Shown in pieces: positions 15,536 to 24,399 of a stretch of 64,000 nt of DNA. Both the position numbers and the translations under genes were made by a program. Location of the stretch: positions 248,001-312,000 of the forward strand of contig CAVPZG010000005.1 in assembly GCA_963710205.1 (NCBI GenBank), given 5' to 3'. The notes below the pieces were generated by a model. The model searched no databases. It worked only from the letters and a program-made list of their open reading frames with translations, and was not told the DNA's origin. This DNA comes from Pacificimonas sp963710205. GTDB taxonomy: Bacteria; Pseudomonadota; Alphaproteobacteria; Sphingomonadales; Sphingomonadaceae. Every line of letters begins with the position of its first letter. The first letter of the stretch is position 1.

Positions 15536-16390
15536 ATGATCCGTACCTTCCTCTTTGCAAGCGTTGCCGCCTTCACCCTTGTCGCCTGCGCCGCGCAGGA
15601 TGACATGACCGCCGATGACGTGGCACCGGCCGCGATGGTGACTGATGGCGACAGGATGGCGGTCGATTATGCGGCCATATTGGCGGGCGATCACCGGTCG
15701 GCGGACAACCGCGCCCGCGACCAGTACCGCCATCCCGCCGAAACGCTTGCCTTTTTCGGGCTGGAGCCCGGAATGACAGTCGTGGAAATCGGTCCGGGCG
15801 GCGGCTGGTATACGGAAGTCATCGCACCCGCGGTTCTGCCGAACGGCAGGCTGCTCGCCGCGCATGCCGATCCGGCCGCCAGTGAACGCGCCGCCGCCGC
15901 CGTCGCGCGTTTCCAGGAAAAGCTGGATGCCGCACCCTCGGTTTATGGCAATACCGAACTCGCCGTTTTTTCAGGGGGAATGCTGTCCGTGCCGGACGGC
16001 AGTGCCGACATGGTCCTGACGTTCCGCAATGTCCACAACTGGTATATGGCTGATGTGGCGGAGACATCATTCGCCAGTTTCTACAAGGCGCTGAAGCCGG
16101 GCGGCATATTGGGCGTTGTCGAGCACCGCCTGCCCGAATCCGCCGCTGATGAGCTGATGAAGACCAGCGGCTATATGAAACGCTCCGCCGTTGTCGCCAT
16201 GGCCGAAGCTGCGGGATTTGAGCTGGTCAGCGAAAGCGACGTCAACGCCAACCCCGCCGATACCGCCGATTATCCCAAGGGTGTGTGGACCTTGCCGCCC
16301 AATTTCGCGGAGGGTGACACGGACCGGGAGAAATACGCCGCCATCGGTGAATCCGATCGGATGACGCTGAAATTCGTGAAGCCGAGCTGA
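15536..16390 (+). CDS. SAM-dependent methyltransferase-like lipoprotein
   Basis: A 284-residue class I methyltransferase-fold protein behind a lipoprotein signal. The start MIRTFLFASVAAFTLVAC contains a lipobox LVAC with the cysteine at residue 18. The SAM-binding motif I is VVEIGPGGGWYTEV near residue 83, followed by MVLTFRNVHNWY and a KALKPGGILGVVEHR strand as in SAM methyltransferases. Export of such a fold is odd because SAM is not expected in the periplasm. The protein may have another role, or the lipoprotein may face an unexpected compartment. Substrate unknown. Confidence 0.8.
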   Translation: MIRTFLFASVAAFTLVACAAQDDMTADDVAPAAMVTDGDRMAVDYAAILAGDHRSADNRARDQYRHPAETLAFFGLEPGMTVVEIGPGGGWYTEVIAPAVLPNGRLLAAHADPAASERAAAAVARFQEKLDAAPSVYGNTELAVFSGGMLSVPDGSADMVLTFRNVHNWYMADVAETSFASFYKALKPGGILGVVEHRLPESAADELMKTSGYMKRSAVVAMAEAAGFELVSESDVNANPADTADYPKGVWTLPPNFAEGDTDREKYAAIGESDRMTLKFVKPS

Positions 16391-16433
16391 TAACGATCCG
16401 CAGGCCCGGTTCCTTGCCGCGCTGAAAACTGCT

Positions 16434-16462
16434 ATATTCTCCCCTGCTGAAGGGGAGAATAT
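16434..16462 (+). promoter_or_regulatory. Perfect hairpin that buries the ribosome binding site of the TPR gene
   Basis: A 12-bp perfect inverted repeat (16434-16445 with 16451-16462) has a 5-base loop GCTGA. Its right arm contains AGGGGAG at 16451-16457, the Shine-Dalgarno sequence of the ATG at 16466. No T-run follows, so it is not a classic terminator. It could act as a thermosensitive or protein-controlled RNA switch, or as a DNA operator. Confidence 0.65.
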
Positions 16463-16465
16463 CTC

Positions 16466-17018
16466 ATGCGTAAGTCATATATTCTGGCCGCGATGACCGT
16501 CTCCATGCTTGCCGGGAGCGGGCACGCCGCGATCACTGTCGTTGGCAATACAACGGCGCGCAGCTGCTATGAGGCCGCGGAGTATAAGCGTACCGGAGCG
16601 GGGGCACTGGCGGTCTGCGATGAAGGCCCTTGAAGACGCGGCGCTGTCAAAACGTGACCGCGCTGCCAGCTTCGTGAATCGCGGCATTGTGCATATGCAC
16701 CGCAAGGAATTCACGGAAGCCCTTGCCGATTACGAAGCCGCGCTTGGCATCAATGCCGATCTTGCCGAAGCGCATACCAATCGCGGCATCGCGCTCTGGT
16801 ATGCCGAGGTCGACAATCGGGAGGCGCTTGCGGCCCTCACCCGCGGACTTGAACTCGATACGACCAGTCCGGAGGTCGCCTATTACACCCGCGCTGCCGT
16901 GAACGAGGCGCTCGGCAATGTGAAGGCGGCCTATTACGACTATAAGGAAGCGGCGGAAATCAGCCCGCGATGGGCGCTGCCACAGGAGCAGCTGAAACGC
17001 TTCAAGGTGATTGGCTGA
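16466..17018 (+). pseudogene. Exported tetratricopeptide-repeat protein, disrupted by a +1 frameshift
   Basis: The ATG at 16466 has an ideal AGGGGAG ribosome binding site and starts a signal peptide MRKSYILAAMTVSMLAGSGHAA. That frame stops at 16633 after CDEGP. From 16620 the next frame continues with EDAALSKRDRAASFVNRG and two or three TPR units (AEAHTNRGIALWYAE, AYYDYKEAAEIS). Removing one A of the AA pair at 16623-16624 joins them as CDEALEDAAL and gives an intact 183-residue exported TPR protein. The gene is therefore either a pseudogene or contains a base-calling error. The internal ATG at 16620 has no ribosome binding site. Function unknown. Confidence 0.75.
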
Positions 17019-17030
17019 GGCGCCGGCTAC

Positions 17031-17816
17031 TCAGGCGATTTCTATCCAGACCGGCGTATGGTCGCTGGCCTTCTCGCGGCCGCGATATTCCTTGTCCACC
17101 TGCGCGTCGATCAGCCTGTCCGCGACATTCGGGCTGAGCAGGTGATGATCGATCCTGAGACCCGCGTTGCGCGGCCATGCGCCGGCCTGATAATCCCAGA
17201 ATGTGTAAAGTTCGTCGTCATGCGGATGGACGGCCCTTAGGGCCTCCAGCCAGCCCTGCGACAGGATCGCCTGCCAGGCCGCACGGCTTTCCGGCTGCAC
17301 CAGTGCATCGTCCGCCATGGCACGCATGGAAAAGACATCGCGGTCGTGCGGGGCGATATTGAAATCGCCGGTCAGGACCGTGGGCGCTTCCCTGTCCCAC
17401 AAGCCTTGCGCGTGCAGCCGAAGCCGTTCCATCCAGCGCAGTTTATAATCGAATTTCGGTCCGGGCTGCGGATTGCCATTTGGCAGGTAGATACTGGCGA
17501 CCCGAAGACCGCCGACATCAGCCTCGATATAGCGGGCCTGATCGTCCTTGTCGTCGTCGAGCCTGTCTTCGCCGGGCAGCCCGGTGCGGACAAGTTCAGC
17601 AGGTTCGCGGCTGAGAATGGCGACACCGTTGAAGCCCTTTTGTCCGTGGACCAGCGCATGATAACCGGCGGCCTCAATCTCGGCGACCGGGAAGTTCTCT
17701 GTGACGGATTTGATTTCCTGCAGGCAGGCGACGTCCGGTTTCGTTTCCTCCAGCCATTCGATGAGGCGAGGCAGGCGGGCCTTGATGCCGTTCACATTAT
17801 AGGTGGCGATTTTCAC
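17031..17816 (-). CDS. xth: Exodeoxyribonuclease III (AP endonuclease)
   Basis: Exonuclease III cleaves DNA at abasic sites and has 3'-5' exonuclease activity in base excision repair. The 261-residue protein shows the endonuclease/exonuclease/phosphatase fold: MKIATYNVNGIKARLPRL at the start, CLQEIK with the metal-binding glutamate near residue 36, VLTGDFNIAPHDRDV near 150, LRIDHHLLS near 222 and the catalytic histidine in ASDHTPVW near the end. The erpA-like gene follows 3 bases downstream in the direction opposite to increasing coordinates on the same strand, meaning erpA is upstream of xth in one operon. Confidence 0.95.
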   Translation of the reverse strand: MKIATYNVNGIKARLPRLIEWLEETKPDVACLQEIKSVTENFPVAEIEAAGYHALVHGQKGFNGVAILSREPAELVRTGLPGEDRLDDDKDDQARYIEADVGGLRVASIYLPNGNPQPGPKFDYKLRWMERLRLHAQGLWDREAPTVLTGDFNIAPHDRDVFSMRAMADDALVQPESRAAWQAILSQGWLEALRAVHPHDDELYTFWDYQAGAWPRNAGLRIDHHLLSPNVADRLIDAQVDKEYRGREKASDHTPVWIEIA

Positions 17817-17819
17817 CAG

Positions 17820-18146
17820 TTATACGGAGAAGGACGTGCCGCAGCCACAGCCGGAAGCTGCCTGCGGGTTCCTGACCTGAAATGACGCGCCGCCAAGGTT
17901 CGAAACGAAATCGACTTCCGATCCGTCGATCAGGTCGAGACTGACCGGATCCACGACCAGCTTCACGCCGTCCGTTTCCGCGATGAGATCGTCCGCCTCG
18001 GGAGCGGATTCGAGGCCAAATTTATACTGGAAGCCCGCGCAGCCGCCACCCTCGACGGAAAGGCGCAGGATGGCGGGGGCATTCTGACGTGCCGCAATCG
18101 CGGACACGCGTGCCGCTGCGGACGGTGAGAGTGTTATACCGGACAT
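17820..18146 (-). CDS. erpA: Iron-sulfur cluster insertion protein (ErpA/HesB/IscA family)
   Basis: An A-type carrier of 108 residues that delivers iron-sulfur clusters to apoproteins. The three conserved cysteines are present: one in EGGGCAGFQYKF near residue 36 and the pair in SGCGCGTSF near the C terminus. The start MSGITLSPSAA at 18146 fits the family; the open frame extends 12 codons further upstream. ErpA and IscA cannot be fully separated by sequence inspection, but a stand-alone gene outside an isc or suf operon favours ErpA. It precedes xth by 3 bases on the same strand. Confidence 0.9.
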   Translation of the reverse strand: MSGITLSPSAAARVSAIAARQNAPAILRLSVEGGGCAGFQYKFGLESAPEADDLIAETDGVKLVVDPVSLDLIDGSEVDFVSNLGGASFQVRNPQAASGCGCGTSFSV

Positions 18147-18189
18147 GATCCTGAATGTAGGGCGCTGCGGCCTTTGCCGCAACGGCGCA

Positions 18190-19323
18190 TTATTCGGCGC
18201 CGGACAGCTTCGCCGCCGTGTTCATCGCCATGTCGGCCGCCTCAAGAAACGGCATCGGGTTGACGGCGCGGCCATCGATGCGAACCTCGTAATGGAGATG
18301 CGAGCCCGTAGAACGACCCGTTGACCCCATCTGCCCGATCTGCTCGCCCGCGACGACACGGTCACCGACATTGGCATTCAGTCGCGACATGTGGGCATAG
18401 CGCGTTGTCATCCCCTTGCCATGGTCGATTTCGATCATCTTGCCATAGCCGCCAGCGCGGCCGGATTTGACGATGATGCCGTCAGCAGCGGCATAAATCG
18501 GTTCCCCGACGGGGCCTGACATGTCCACGCCCTGATGCATCGCCGTTGTGCCCTTGAAGGGATCGAAGCGGATGCCATAGCTGGACGTGTAGGTATAGGC
18601 CTTCACCGGCTTCACGCTCGGAACCGCGCTCAGTTCCTTTTCGAGAAGGTCGAGCTTCTTCCAGCTCATGAACAGCTGCTTGAAGCGCGGCTCAGCCCCG
18701 GCAAGCGGGCTGCCGCTGGCGTCGACAGGTATGTCGGGACCGCCCATGGCGATTGTCGACTGTTTCAGGAACCGTTCCGGCCGAAGCCCCAGTTTTTTCA
18801 GCTGCGCGCTCCGATCCCTGTAGCGCGCTTCTGCGGCAGTGGCGGCATGATCGACGAACGCCAGCTGTTCAGCCTCCAGCTCCGTAAACGGCGCCAGCAG
18901 GGAGGACGCGGCGGAGGCCGTTTCTGCCTCACCCTCGCGGGGCATGATCGTGACCAGCTGGTTGAGGTCCGCCTCGCCCTCGAAGAGATCGGTCAGGAAG
19001 GCCTGACGCTTCTCCATGCGCGCGGCCTGCATGACGACATCATTCTGGATGGCAGCGACCCTGGCGCGCGTCTTGCTGAGCTCCAGTTGCGTCTGTGCGA
19101 GTTCCGTTGCCAGCTCCGCCTCTTCACCGCCGGCAGCCAGGAAGCCCGTCGCGATGCCGGTGTAGCCAAGGAGCGCTACGGCCAGCGCTGTGCCCAGCAT
19201 CTGCTGGCGTCCGGTGATTTTAATAACGCGCATGCCGCGTTCGTCATGATAGTGCAGAAACTCTCGGTCGCGGAAGAAATTGCCGAAGATGCCGCGATCC
19301 TTTGATGAAACGCTATCACTCAT
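18190..19323 (-). CDS. M23-family peptidoglycan endopeptidase, membrane-anchored
   Basis: A 377-residue LytM/M23 protein acting in the periplasm on peptidoglycan. It has a cytoplasmic N terminus of about 40 residues, one membrane helix near 42-65, a coiled-coil region near 70-105 (ELATELAQTQLELSKTRARV region) and a C-terminal M23 domain from about residue 255. Zinc ligands are seen in HQGVDMSGP and in the SHLHYEV motif, with TRYAHMS between them. These residues are intact, so enzymatic activity is likely. I chose the ATG at 19323 with its GGGGAAGC ribosome binding site; the frame extends to 19377. Confidence 0.9.
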   Translation of the reverse strand: MSDSVSSKDRGIFGNFFRDREFLHYHDERGMRVIKITGRQQMLGTALAVALLGYTGIATGFLAAGGEEAELATELAQTQLELSKTRARVAAIQNDVVMQAARMEKRQAFLTDLFEGEADLNQLVTIMPREGEAETASAASSLLAPFTELEAEQLAFVDHAATAAEARYRDRSAQLKKLGLRPERFLKQSTIAMGGPDIPVDASGSPLAGAEPRFKQLFMSWKKLDLLEKELSAVPSVKPVKAYTYTSSYGIRFDPFKGTTAMHQGVDMSGPVGEPIYAAADGIIVKSGRAGGYGKMIEIDHGKGMTTRYAHMSRLNANVGDRVVAGEQIGQMGSTGRSTGSHLHYEVRIDGRAVNPMPFLEAADMAMNTAAKLSGAE

Positions 19324-19464
19324 TAAAGCTTCCCCCGGCATCGGCATGTGTTCGTGCGACCTCAGCCCTCGTCGCAAAATCCACCATCGCCGATGATGCC
19401 TTACATTTCGTTAACCATAGGATGGACCGGAAAGGCCCGTCTGGATGCTGTTCTGAGGCAGGCG

Positions 19465-20289
19465 TTAAGCATGTTCAAGGTCGGTGTAGAAATCCTTCGT
19501 CAAACCGGCTGTTTCGCGCGCCGAGTTGTTGAAAGGCGGCTTAACCCGGCCTTTGAAATAGGTTTTTACCAGTCGGCGGAACGTCTCCGCTGGTGGCAAC
19601 CCTTCTGATTCGCACATGTGCCGAAACCAGCGGTTGCCGATTTCGACATGACCGATTTCGTCATGATAGATGACATTCACGATGTCGGCGCTGGTGTCGT
19701 CTCCCGCAATTCGGAGCCGCTCGATGGTGGCGGGAGACACATCGAGGCCGCGCGCCTCCAGCACTTGCGGCACGACGGCAAGTCTGGCCATGAGGTCATG
19801 TGCCGTATCCTGCGCGGCCTCCCACAGCCCATCATGCGCGGGAAGGTCGCCATAGGCTGCGCCCAGCGCCTCCAGCCGGTCCGCCAACATCAGAAAATGC
19901 CGCGCCTCGTCCTTCGCGACCGAAATCCAGTCACTTGTGAACGCGCGCGGCATATCCGCGCCAAAGCGCGCCACCGCATCCCATGCCAGATCGATGGCAT
20001 TGAGTTCGATGTGCGCCAGCGCGTGGAGAAGCGCGATGCGTGATCGTTCGGAACCCGCCCGGCCCCGGCGCGGCATTTGCGACGCGGGCAGCAGCTCCGG
20101 CTTGTCGGGACGGGCAGGGCGGTCCGGCAGACGACCATCGAAAGCGAGGACGAGTTCGCCCTGTTCCCACGCGGCCGCGCGTTTCAGGCTTTCTGCCGCC
20201 TTCAGCCGTGCATCGCCTGTCTGGAGTACGGCTATCGCCGCTTTGGCGACCGTATCAGCCAAGTGACTTTGCGGCCTCCAGAACGTCAT
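19465..20289 (-). CDS. DUF455 ferritin-like protein
   Basis: A protein of about 274 residues of the DUF455 family, which has a ferritin-like four-helix fold. Metal-ligand candidates are in LAHIELNAIDLAWD near residue 98, AKDEARHFLMLADRL near 130 and YHDEIGHVEIGNRWF near 215. The family is predicted to bind a di-metal centre; its function is not established. The start is uncertain: ATG 20289 has an AAAGGA site 7 bases upstream but overlaps bcp by 35 bases, ATG 20295 is adjacent, and a TTG at 20262 would overlap the bcp stop. It probably forms an operon with glnE and bcp. Confidence 0.83.
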   Translation of the reverse strand: MTFWRPQSHLADTVAKAAIAVLQTGDARLKAAESLKRAAAWEQGELVLAFDGRLPDRPARPDKPELLPASQMPRRGRAGSERSRIALLHALAHIELNAIDLAWDAVARFGADMPRAFTSDWISVAKDEARHFLMLADRLEALGAAYGDLPAHDGLWEAAQDTAHDLMARLAVVPQVLEARGLDVSPATIERLRIAGDDTSADIVNVIYHDEIGHVEIGNRWFRHMCESEGLPPAETFRRLVKTYFKGRVKPPFNNSARETAGLTKDFYTDLEHA

Positions 20290-20728
20290 CCACATGTCCT
20301 TTCACGCGGACCTTCCGCCAGATGCGCGCGATTTTTCCGTCCCTGTCGATCAGGAATGTCGAACGATCGATGCCCATATAGGTTTTGCCGTACATGGATT
20401 TCTCCACCCAGCTGCCATAGCGGTCGATCACTTCGCCTTCAGGATCGCTGCCGAGATCAATGCCGAGATCATGTTTCGCGCGGAACTTGCCGTGCTTTTC
20501 CACAGTGTCCTTGGAAACCCCCAGAACAGCGGTGTCCGCCGCGCTGAACTCGCCGGCCAGCTGGGTGAAGCCGATGGCCTGTTTTGTGCAGCCCGGCGTG
20601 TCGTCTTTCGGGTAGAAATACAGCACGAGTTTGCTGCCTGCGAAATCCGAGAGCCGGAAGGTTTTGCCGTCCTCGCCCGCGAGCTCGAATTCCGGAGCCT
20701 TGTCGCCTTCCTGCACTGTCTTCGTCAT
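20255..20728 (-). CDS. bcp: Thioredoxin-dependent peroxiredoxin (BCP type)
   Basis: A 157-residue peroxiredoxin of the bacterioferritin-comigratory (BCP/PrxQ) class, which reduces hydroperoxides. The peroxidatic cysteine is in DDTPGCTKQ near residue 47. The resolving cysteine seen five residues later in E. coli Bcp is replaced by isoleucine (TKQAIGF), so a one-cysteine mechanism is likely. Other motifs are YFYPKD and VSKDTVEKHGKF. It starts 1 base after the glnE stop with a good AGGAAA ribosome binding site and overlaps the DUF455 gene downstream. Confidence 0.93.
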   Translation of the reverse strand: MTKTVQEGDKAPEFELAGEDGKTFRLSDFAGSKLVLYFYPKDDTPGCTKQAIGFTQLAGEFSAADTAVLGVSKDTVEKHGKFRAKHDLGIDLGSDPEGEVIDRYGSWVEKSMYGKTYMGIDRSTFLIDRDGKIARIWRKVRVKGHVDDVLEAAKSLG

Positions 20729-20729
20729 G

Positions 20730-23403
20730 TCATTTCCTTTCGAACTGTCGCTTCCATTCCGCTGCAATGGTTTTGCGCGCGTCCAGAATCGCGGCTTTCA
20801 ATGCCGCCCATGTCTCCATCTTGCAAATCTGCGCAAGCAGCGCCCTGGTCGTCGCATTGCCCTTGGCGTCCGATACGCCGTCCATCAGCCGGGACGCGGT
20901 CAGGTAACGTGCCAGCAGATCATGTGCCGGAATCAGGCCGGACGGCATCAGGTCTTTGCCCGCCAGCGCCACCAGCGCCGCACGAAGGTCGGTGATGAAT
21001 GCCGTTCCATGCCTCAACTGCATGTGGTGTATGAGAAATTCCAGGTCAATGAGGCCGCCGCGTCCGCGCTTTACATCCAGTGGCCCTTCGCCCGGATGCG
21101 CCTTGTCCATGTCGGCGCGCATGGACATGATGTCCTGGCGCAGACTATCGCTGTCGCGCGGGCGATTTAGCGCGTTCGTGATGACCGCTTCCATCGCATC
21201 CTTATGGCCATGTCCGAAGACAAGGCGTGCGCGGGTCAGCGCCATATGCTCCCAGGTCCAGGCCGTGTCCCGCTGATAGGAAGCAAAGCTGTCGATGCTG
21301 ACCGCCAGAAGACCCTGCGCGCCGGACGGGCGTAGCCGCGTGTCGACTTCGTAAAGGGGGCCGGCGGCTGTGGGCACCGTGAGCGCGGACACGAGGCGCT
21401 GGAAAAGGCGATTGAAATAGGTCGTGGCCGTAAGCGGGATCTGACCATCCGAACGCGCCTCATGATCCCCTGAAAACAGGAATACGAGATCGAGATCGGA
21501 CTTTTCCGTCAGTGCCTGTCCGCCATAACGGCCGAACGCCAGAACGAGGGGATCGCCCCCATCGATATCGCCGTGCTTCATGGCAAACTCGGCTTGCGCA
21601 CGTCTTGCCAGCGCAGTGACCACGGCGTCGGCGATATCGGAATAGGTCCGCGCGGCCACCAGCGGGTCCAGCCGCTGTTCGATGAGTGCGACGCCGACGC
21701 GGAATTTCTGCTCGCCCGGACCAGTGCCGGGCCGCGTCGAGGGCGCGTTCAAGATCGGCGGCGGAATCAACAATCTCGCAAAGCCGCTCCTGCATGGCGC
21801 CGGGATGCAGCGATTCGTCGATCGCGGCACCGATCATGGCGTCGAAAAGCTCTGGTCTGCGGGCCAGTTTGCCAGCCAGCAGTGGGGAATGCCCCATCAC
21901 CCTGGCCAGCAGCGGCGCGAGTTGCGGATTGGCCGCGATCAGGGCGAACAGGCGAAAACCGCTCGGCATGTTCGCCAGCAGGTCGTCGAACCGCCGAATG
22001 GCGTTTCCCGCAGAAGACAGCGCAGCGAAACCATCGACGAAAAGGGGCAGCGCCTTTTCGAACTCCCGCTGCGCAGCATCGCTACGAAGTGCCGGGTAGC
22101 CGCCCTTTCGCCACTTCACGATCAGTTCCGAGAGTTCAGTCGCAGGCGCAGCCTTTCTGGCCCGCAACCAGGGCAGCAGTTGCTTTCCGCGTGGGACGGC
22201 CGGCCGCTCCGCCCGCTCCGAAAGCTGATCATAGGCCGATGCGGCGCGCTCAATGTGCGGACGCAGCGACGTTTCGACCTCCGCATAGCTTCGCTTGCCG
22301 GACAGTGCCGCAAAGGCAGCGCGGTCTTCCTTACGGGTCGGGATCTGGTGCGTTTGCGCATCTTCGCGCATTTGCAGGCGATGTTCCGCGTTTCTCAGCA
22401 GTTCATAACCCCGCGACAGGTCCGCCGCGAGCGCCTGCGTGACATGTCCAGCCCGTGCAAGTGCGGCCAGGGCGGCGCGGGTATCGGCGATGCGGAGGTC
22501 GGGATTTCGACCGCCGAAAATCAATTGCTGCACCTGGGCGAAAAACTCGATTTCCCGGATGCCGCCGCGTCCGCGCTTCAGATCAAAGCCGGGACCGAGC
22601 GTCTGGCGGTCGGAATAATGATCGCGGATGCGAAGCGACATGTCCTCAATGTCCTGCACCGCCGTGTAGTCGAGCGAGCGGCGCCAAATGAACGGGCTGA
22701 TCTGGCCTAGAAAATCATTTCCCATGGCAATGTCGCCGGCGACGGAACGCGCACGAATGAACGCTGCCCGCTCCCATGTCAGCGCTTCCGACTGATAATA
22801 GAGCTCGGCCCGCCGGAACGGGATCGCCACTGGGTTGACCTCCGCATCCGGGCGCAGCCGCAGATCGACACGCGCGACATAACCACCGCGGGTCGGGCGC
22901 TGCAAAATCTCGCTGACACGGCGTGCGATCCGAACCGCGGCGCTTGCAGGATCATCACTGTCCCTGATCGCGATCCGGTCACCGTCATAAATGAAGATCA
23001 GGTCCACATCGCTGGAGTAATTGAGTTCGCGGCTGCCGAGCTTTCCCAGGGCGATGGCGGTGAACCCGTGCGGCGCGCTGCCCGGCACACGTTCTTGAAA
23101 TGCCGCGCGAATTGCCTGATCGATGGCAAAATCCGCAAAATCGCTAAGCGTGCGGGTGACTTCTGTTAAATCGAAATGGCCCGAAAGGTCCGCGAGCGCC
23201 GTCCCGAGCGCCGTTTTCGCGCGTAATGTTCGGAGGCTTCCCGGAATGTCGTCCTCATCGATATCATGGCCAAAAAACTGCGCGGTGCGGCCTGCCTTCA
23301 GCTCTTCCAGCCATTCCGGGTGGCGGACGAGCAGATTCCGCAGAAAGGGCGCATTCTCGGCGGCAAGCGCTGCCGCCTCACTCCATTTTTCCGGCTCAAT
23401 CAT
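20730..23403 (-). pseudogene. glnE: Glutamine synthetase adenylyltransferase/deadenylase, split by a +1 frameshift
   Basis: GlnE adenylylates and deadenylylates glutamine synthetase. The N-terminal part (23403 to about 21715) carries the deadenylylating nucleotidyltransferase domain with GKLGSRELNYSSDVDLIF. The C-terminal part carries the adenylylating domain with FGRYGGQALTEKSDLDLVF, but in the next frame. Removing one C of the CCC run at 21715-21717 restores HWSG-EQKFRVGVALIE and gives one 890-residue protein, close to the 946 residues of E. coli GlnE. As read, the product would keep only the deadenylase half, ending in a frame-shifted tail. Either a base-calling error or a real inactivation is possible. 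Confidence 0.85.
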
Positions 23404-23412
23404 GATGATAAG

Positions 23413-23437
23413 GGAACGGAGACGGAATCATTGCGTT
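23413..23437 (+). promoter_or_regulatory. EcfG-type promoter of nepR
   Basis: GGAAC at 23413-23417, a 16-base spacer, then CGTT at 23434-23437 exactly match the known general-stress sigma EcfG consensus (GGAAC-N16/17-CGTT). It lies 9 bases before the nepR start, so the leader would be only a few bases long. Confidence 0.78.
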
Positions 23438-23446
23438 ATCCTAATT

Positions 23447-23626
23447 ATGTCCTGCAACGCACCTGATAAAGACGGCTCTCGCGACAAGAGAAAACCAAAG
23501 GCGCGCTCGCATCATGACCAGCCGGAAAGCCGCATATTCGGAGCGTCCCTGAAAAAACTCTACGACAATGCCCTCGATGAACCGCTGAGCCAGGAATTCA
23601 AGGATCTGCTGGATAAGCTCAAATAG
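23447..23626 (+). CDS. nepR: NepR anti-sigma factor
   Basis: NepR holds sigma EcfG inactive until phosphorylated PhyR binds it in its place. The 59-residue protein has a basic, disordered N terminus (KRKPKARSHH) and the NepR core FGASLKKLYDNALDEPLSQE followed by FKDLLDKLK, which matches the LxxLYxxxxxEPxPxxFxxLLxxL pattern. The start is ATG 23447; the open frame is longer upstream but overlaps glnE on the other strand. Its stop is 2 bases from the stop of ecfG on the opposite strand. In many alphaproteobacteria nepR and ecfG form one operon, so this convergent layout is notable. Confidence 0.88.
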   Translation: MSCNAPDKDGSRDKRKPKARSHHDQPESRIFGASLKKLYDNALDEPLSQEFKDLLDKLK

Positions 23627-23628
23627 GT

Positions 23629-24399
23629 CTATTTCGTGGAGAGGTCATCCACCTCGCGCATGATGCTGTTCAGCGGGCCTTCCGAATTTTCCGGGTCTGG
23701 AGACTCGGTCCTTCCGGGCAGATTGCCCTCGGCGAGCAAGGTTTCGAGAGCCGCGCGTCCCCGTGCCACCCTGCTTTTTATGGTTCCGACCGCGCAGCCG
23801 CAGATGTTCGCAGCTTCCTCATAAGCGAAACCGCCCGCACCAACCAGGATCAGGGCCTCGCGCTGCGCCTGTGGCAGCTCCAGTAGTCCGCGCTGAAGGT
23901 CGGCAAGCTCGATCTGCTGGTCCTGACCTGCGGGCGCCGCGAGAATTTTTGCAGCTGTGAAATCGTCCCATTCGCCCTTGAAGCGCGCGCGGCGCATCTG
24001 GCTGAGAAACAGATTGCGAAGAATGATGAAGGTCCAGGCCCGCATGTTCGTGCCCGCCTGGAAACGGTGGCGTGCCGCCCATGCCTTCAGCAGGGTTTCC
24101 TGGACAAGATCATCGGCCGTGTCCGCGTTCCCGGAAAGCGAGCGTCCAAAGGCGCGCAGATGGGGGATCACAAGCGCAAGCTGCGCCTTGAAATCCTTGT
24201 CCGACAACTGCTCGGTATTGGGTTTCGGGAGTTTGGAGGGCGAGCTGTGCAGCCGTTCCAGCAAGTCCGCGAAGACGGGGGGCAGGGCCTCCGCCGTGCT
24301 TCCGGCAAAAACGGAACGCAGGAATCCACCGACATCTTTCGCATCACGCGAACTGTCGGCCGCAGCAGCGGTTACCGGGTCAACCATTCCCCCCTCCAC
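23629..24399 (-). CDS. ecfG: General stress sigma factor EcfG
   Basis: An extracytoplasmic-function sigma factor of the EcfG group, 256 residues. Region 2 is ADDLVQETLLKAWAARHRF with MRAWTFIILRN near residues 95-125. Region 4 is LPQAQREALILVGAGGFAYEEAANICGCAVGTIKSRVARGR near 175-215, split here only for length. It has an N-terminal extension of about 65 residues that is rich in D, S and A. A very strong GGAGGGGGGA site precedes ATG 24399. A 45-residue membrane peptide gene ends 3 bases upstream, and phyR lies further upstream on the same strand. Confidence 0.92.
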   Translation of the reverse strand: MEGGMVDPVTAAAADSSRDAKDVGGFLRSVFAGSTAEALPPVFADLLERLHSSPSKLPKPNTEQLSDKDFKAQLALVIPHLRAFGRSLSGNADTADDLVQETLLKAWAARHRFQAGTNMRAWTFIILRNLFLSQMRRARFKGEWDDFTAAKILAAPAGQDQQIELADLQRGLLELPQAQREALILVGAGGFAYEEAANICGCAVGTIKSRVARGRAALETLLAEGNLPGRTESPDPENSEGPLNSIMREVDDLSTK

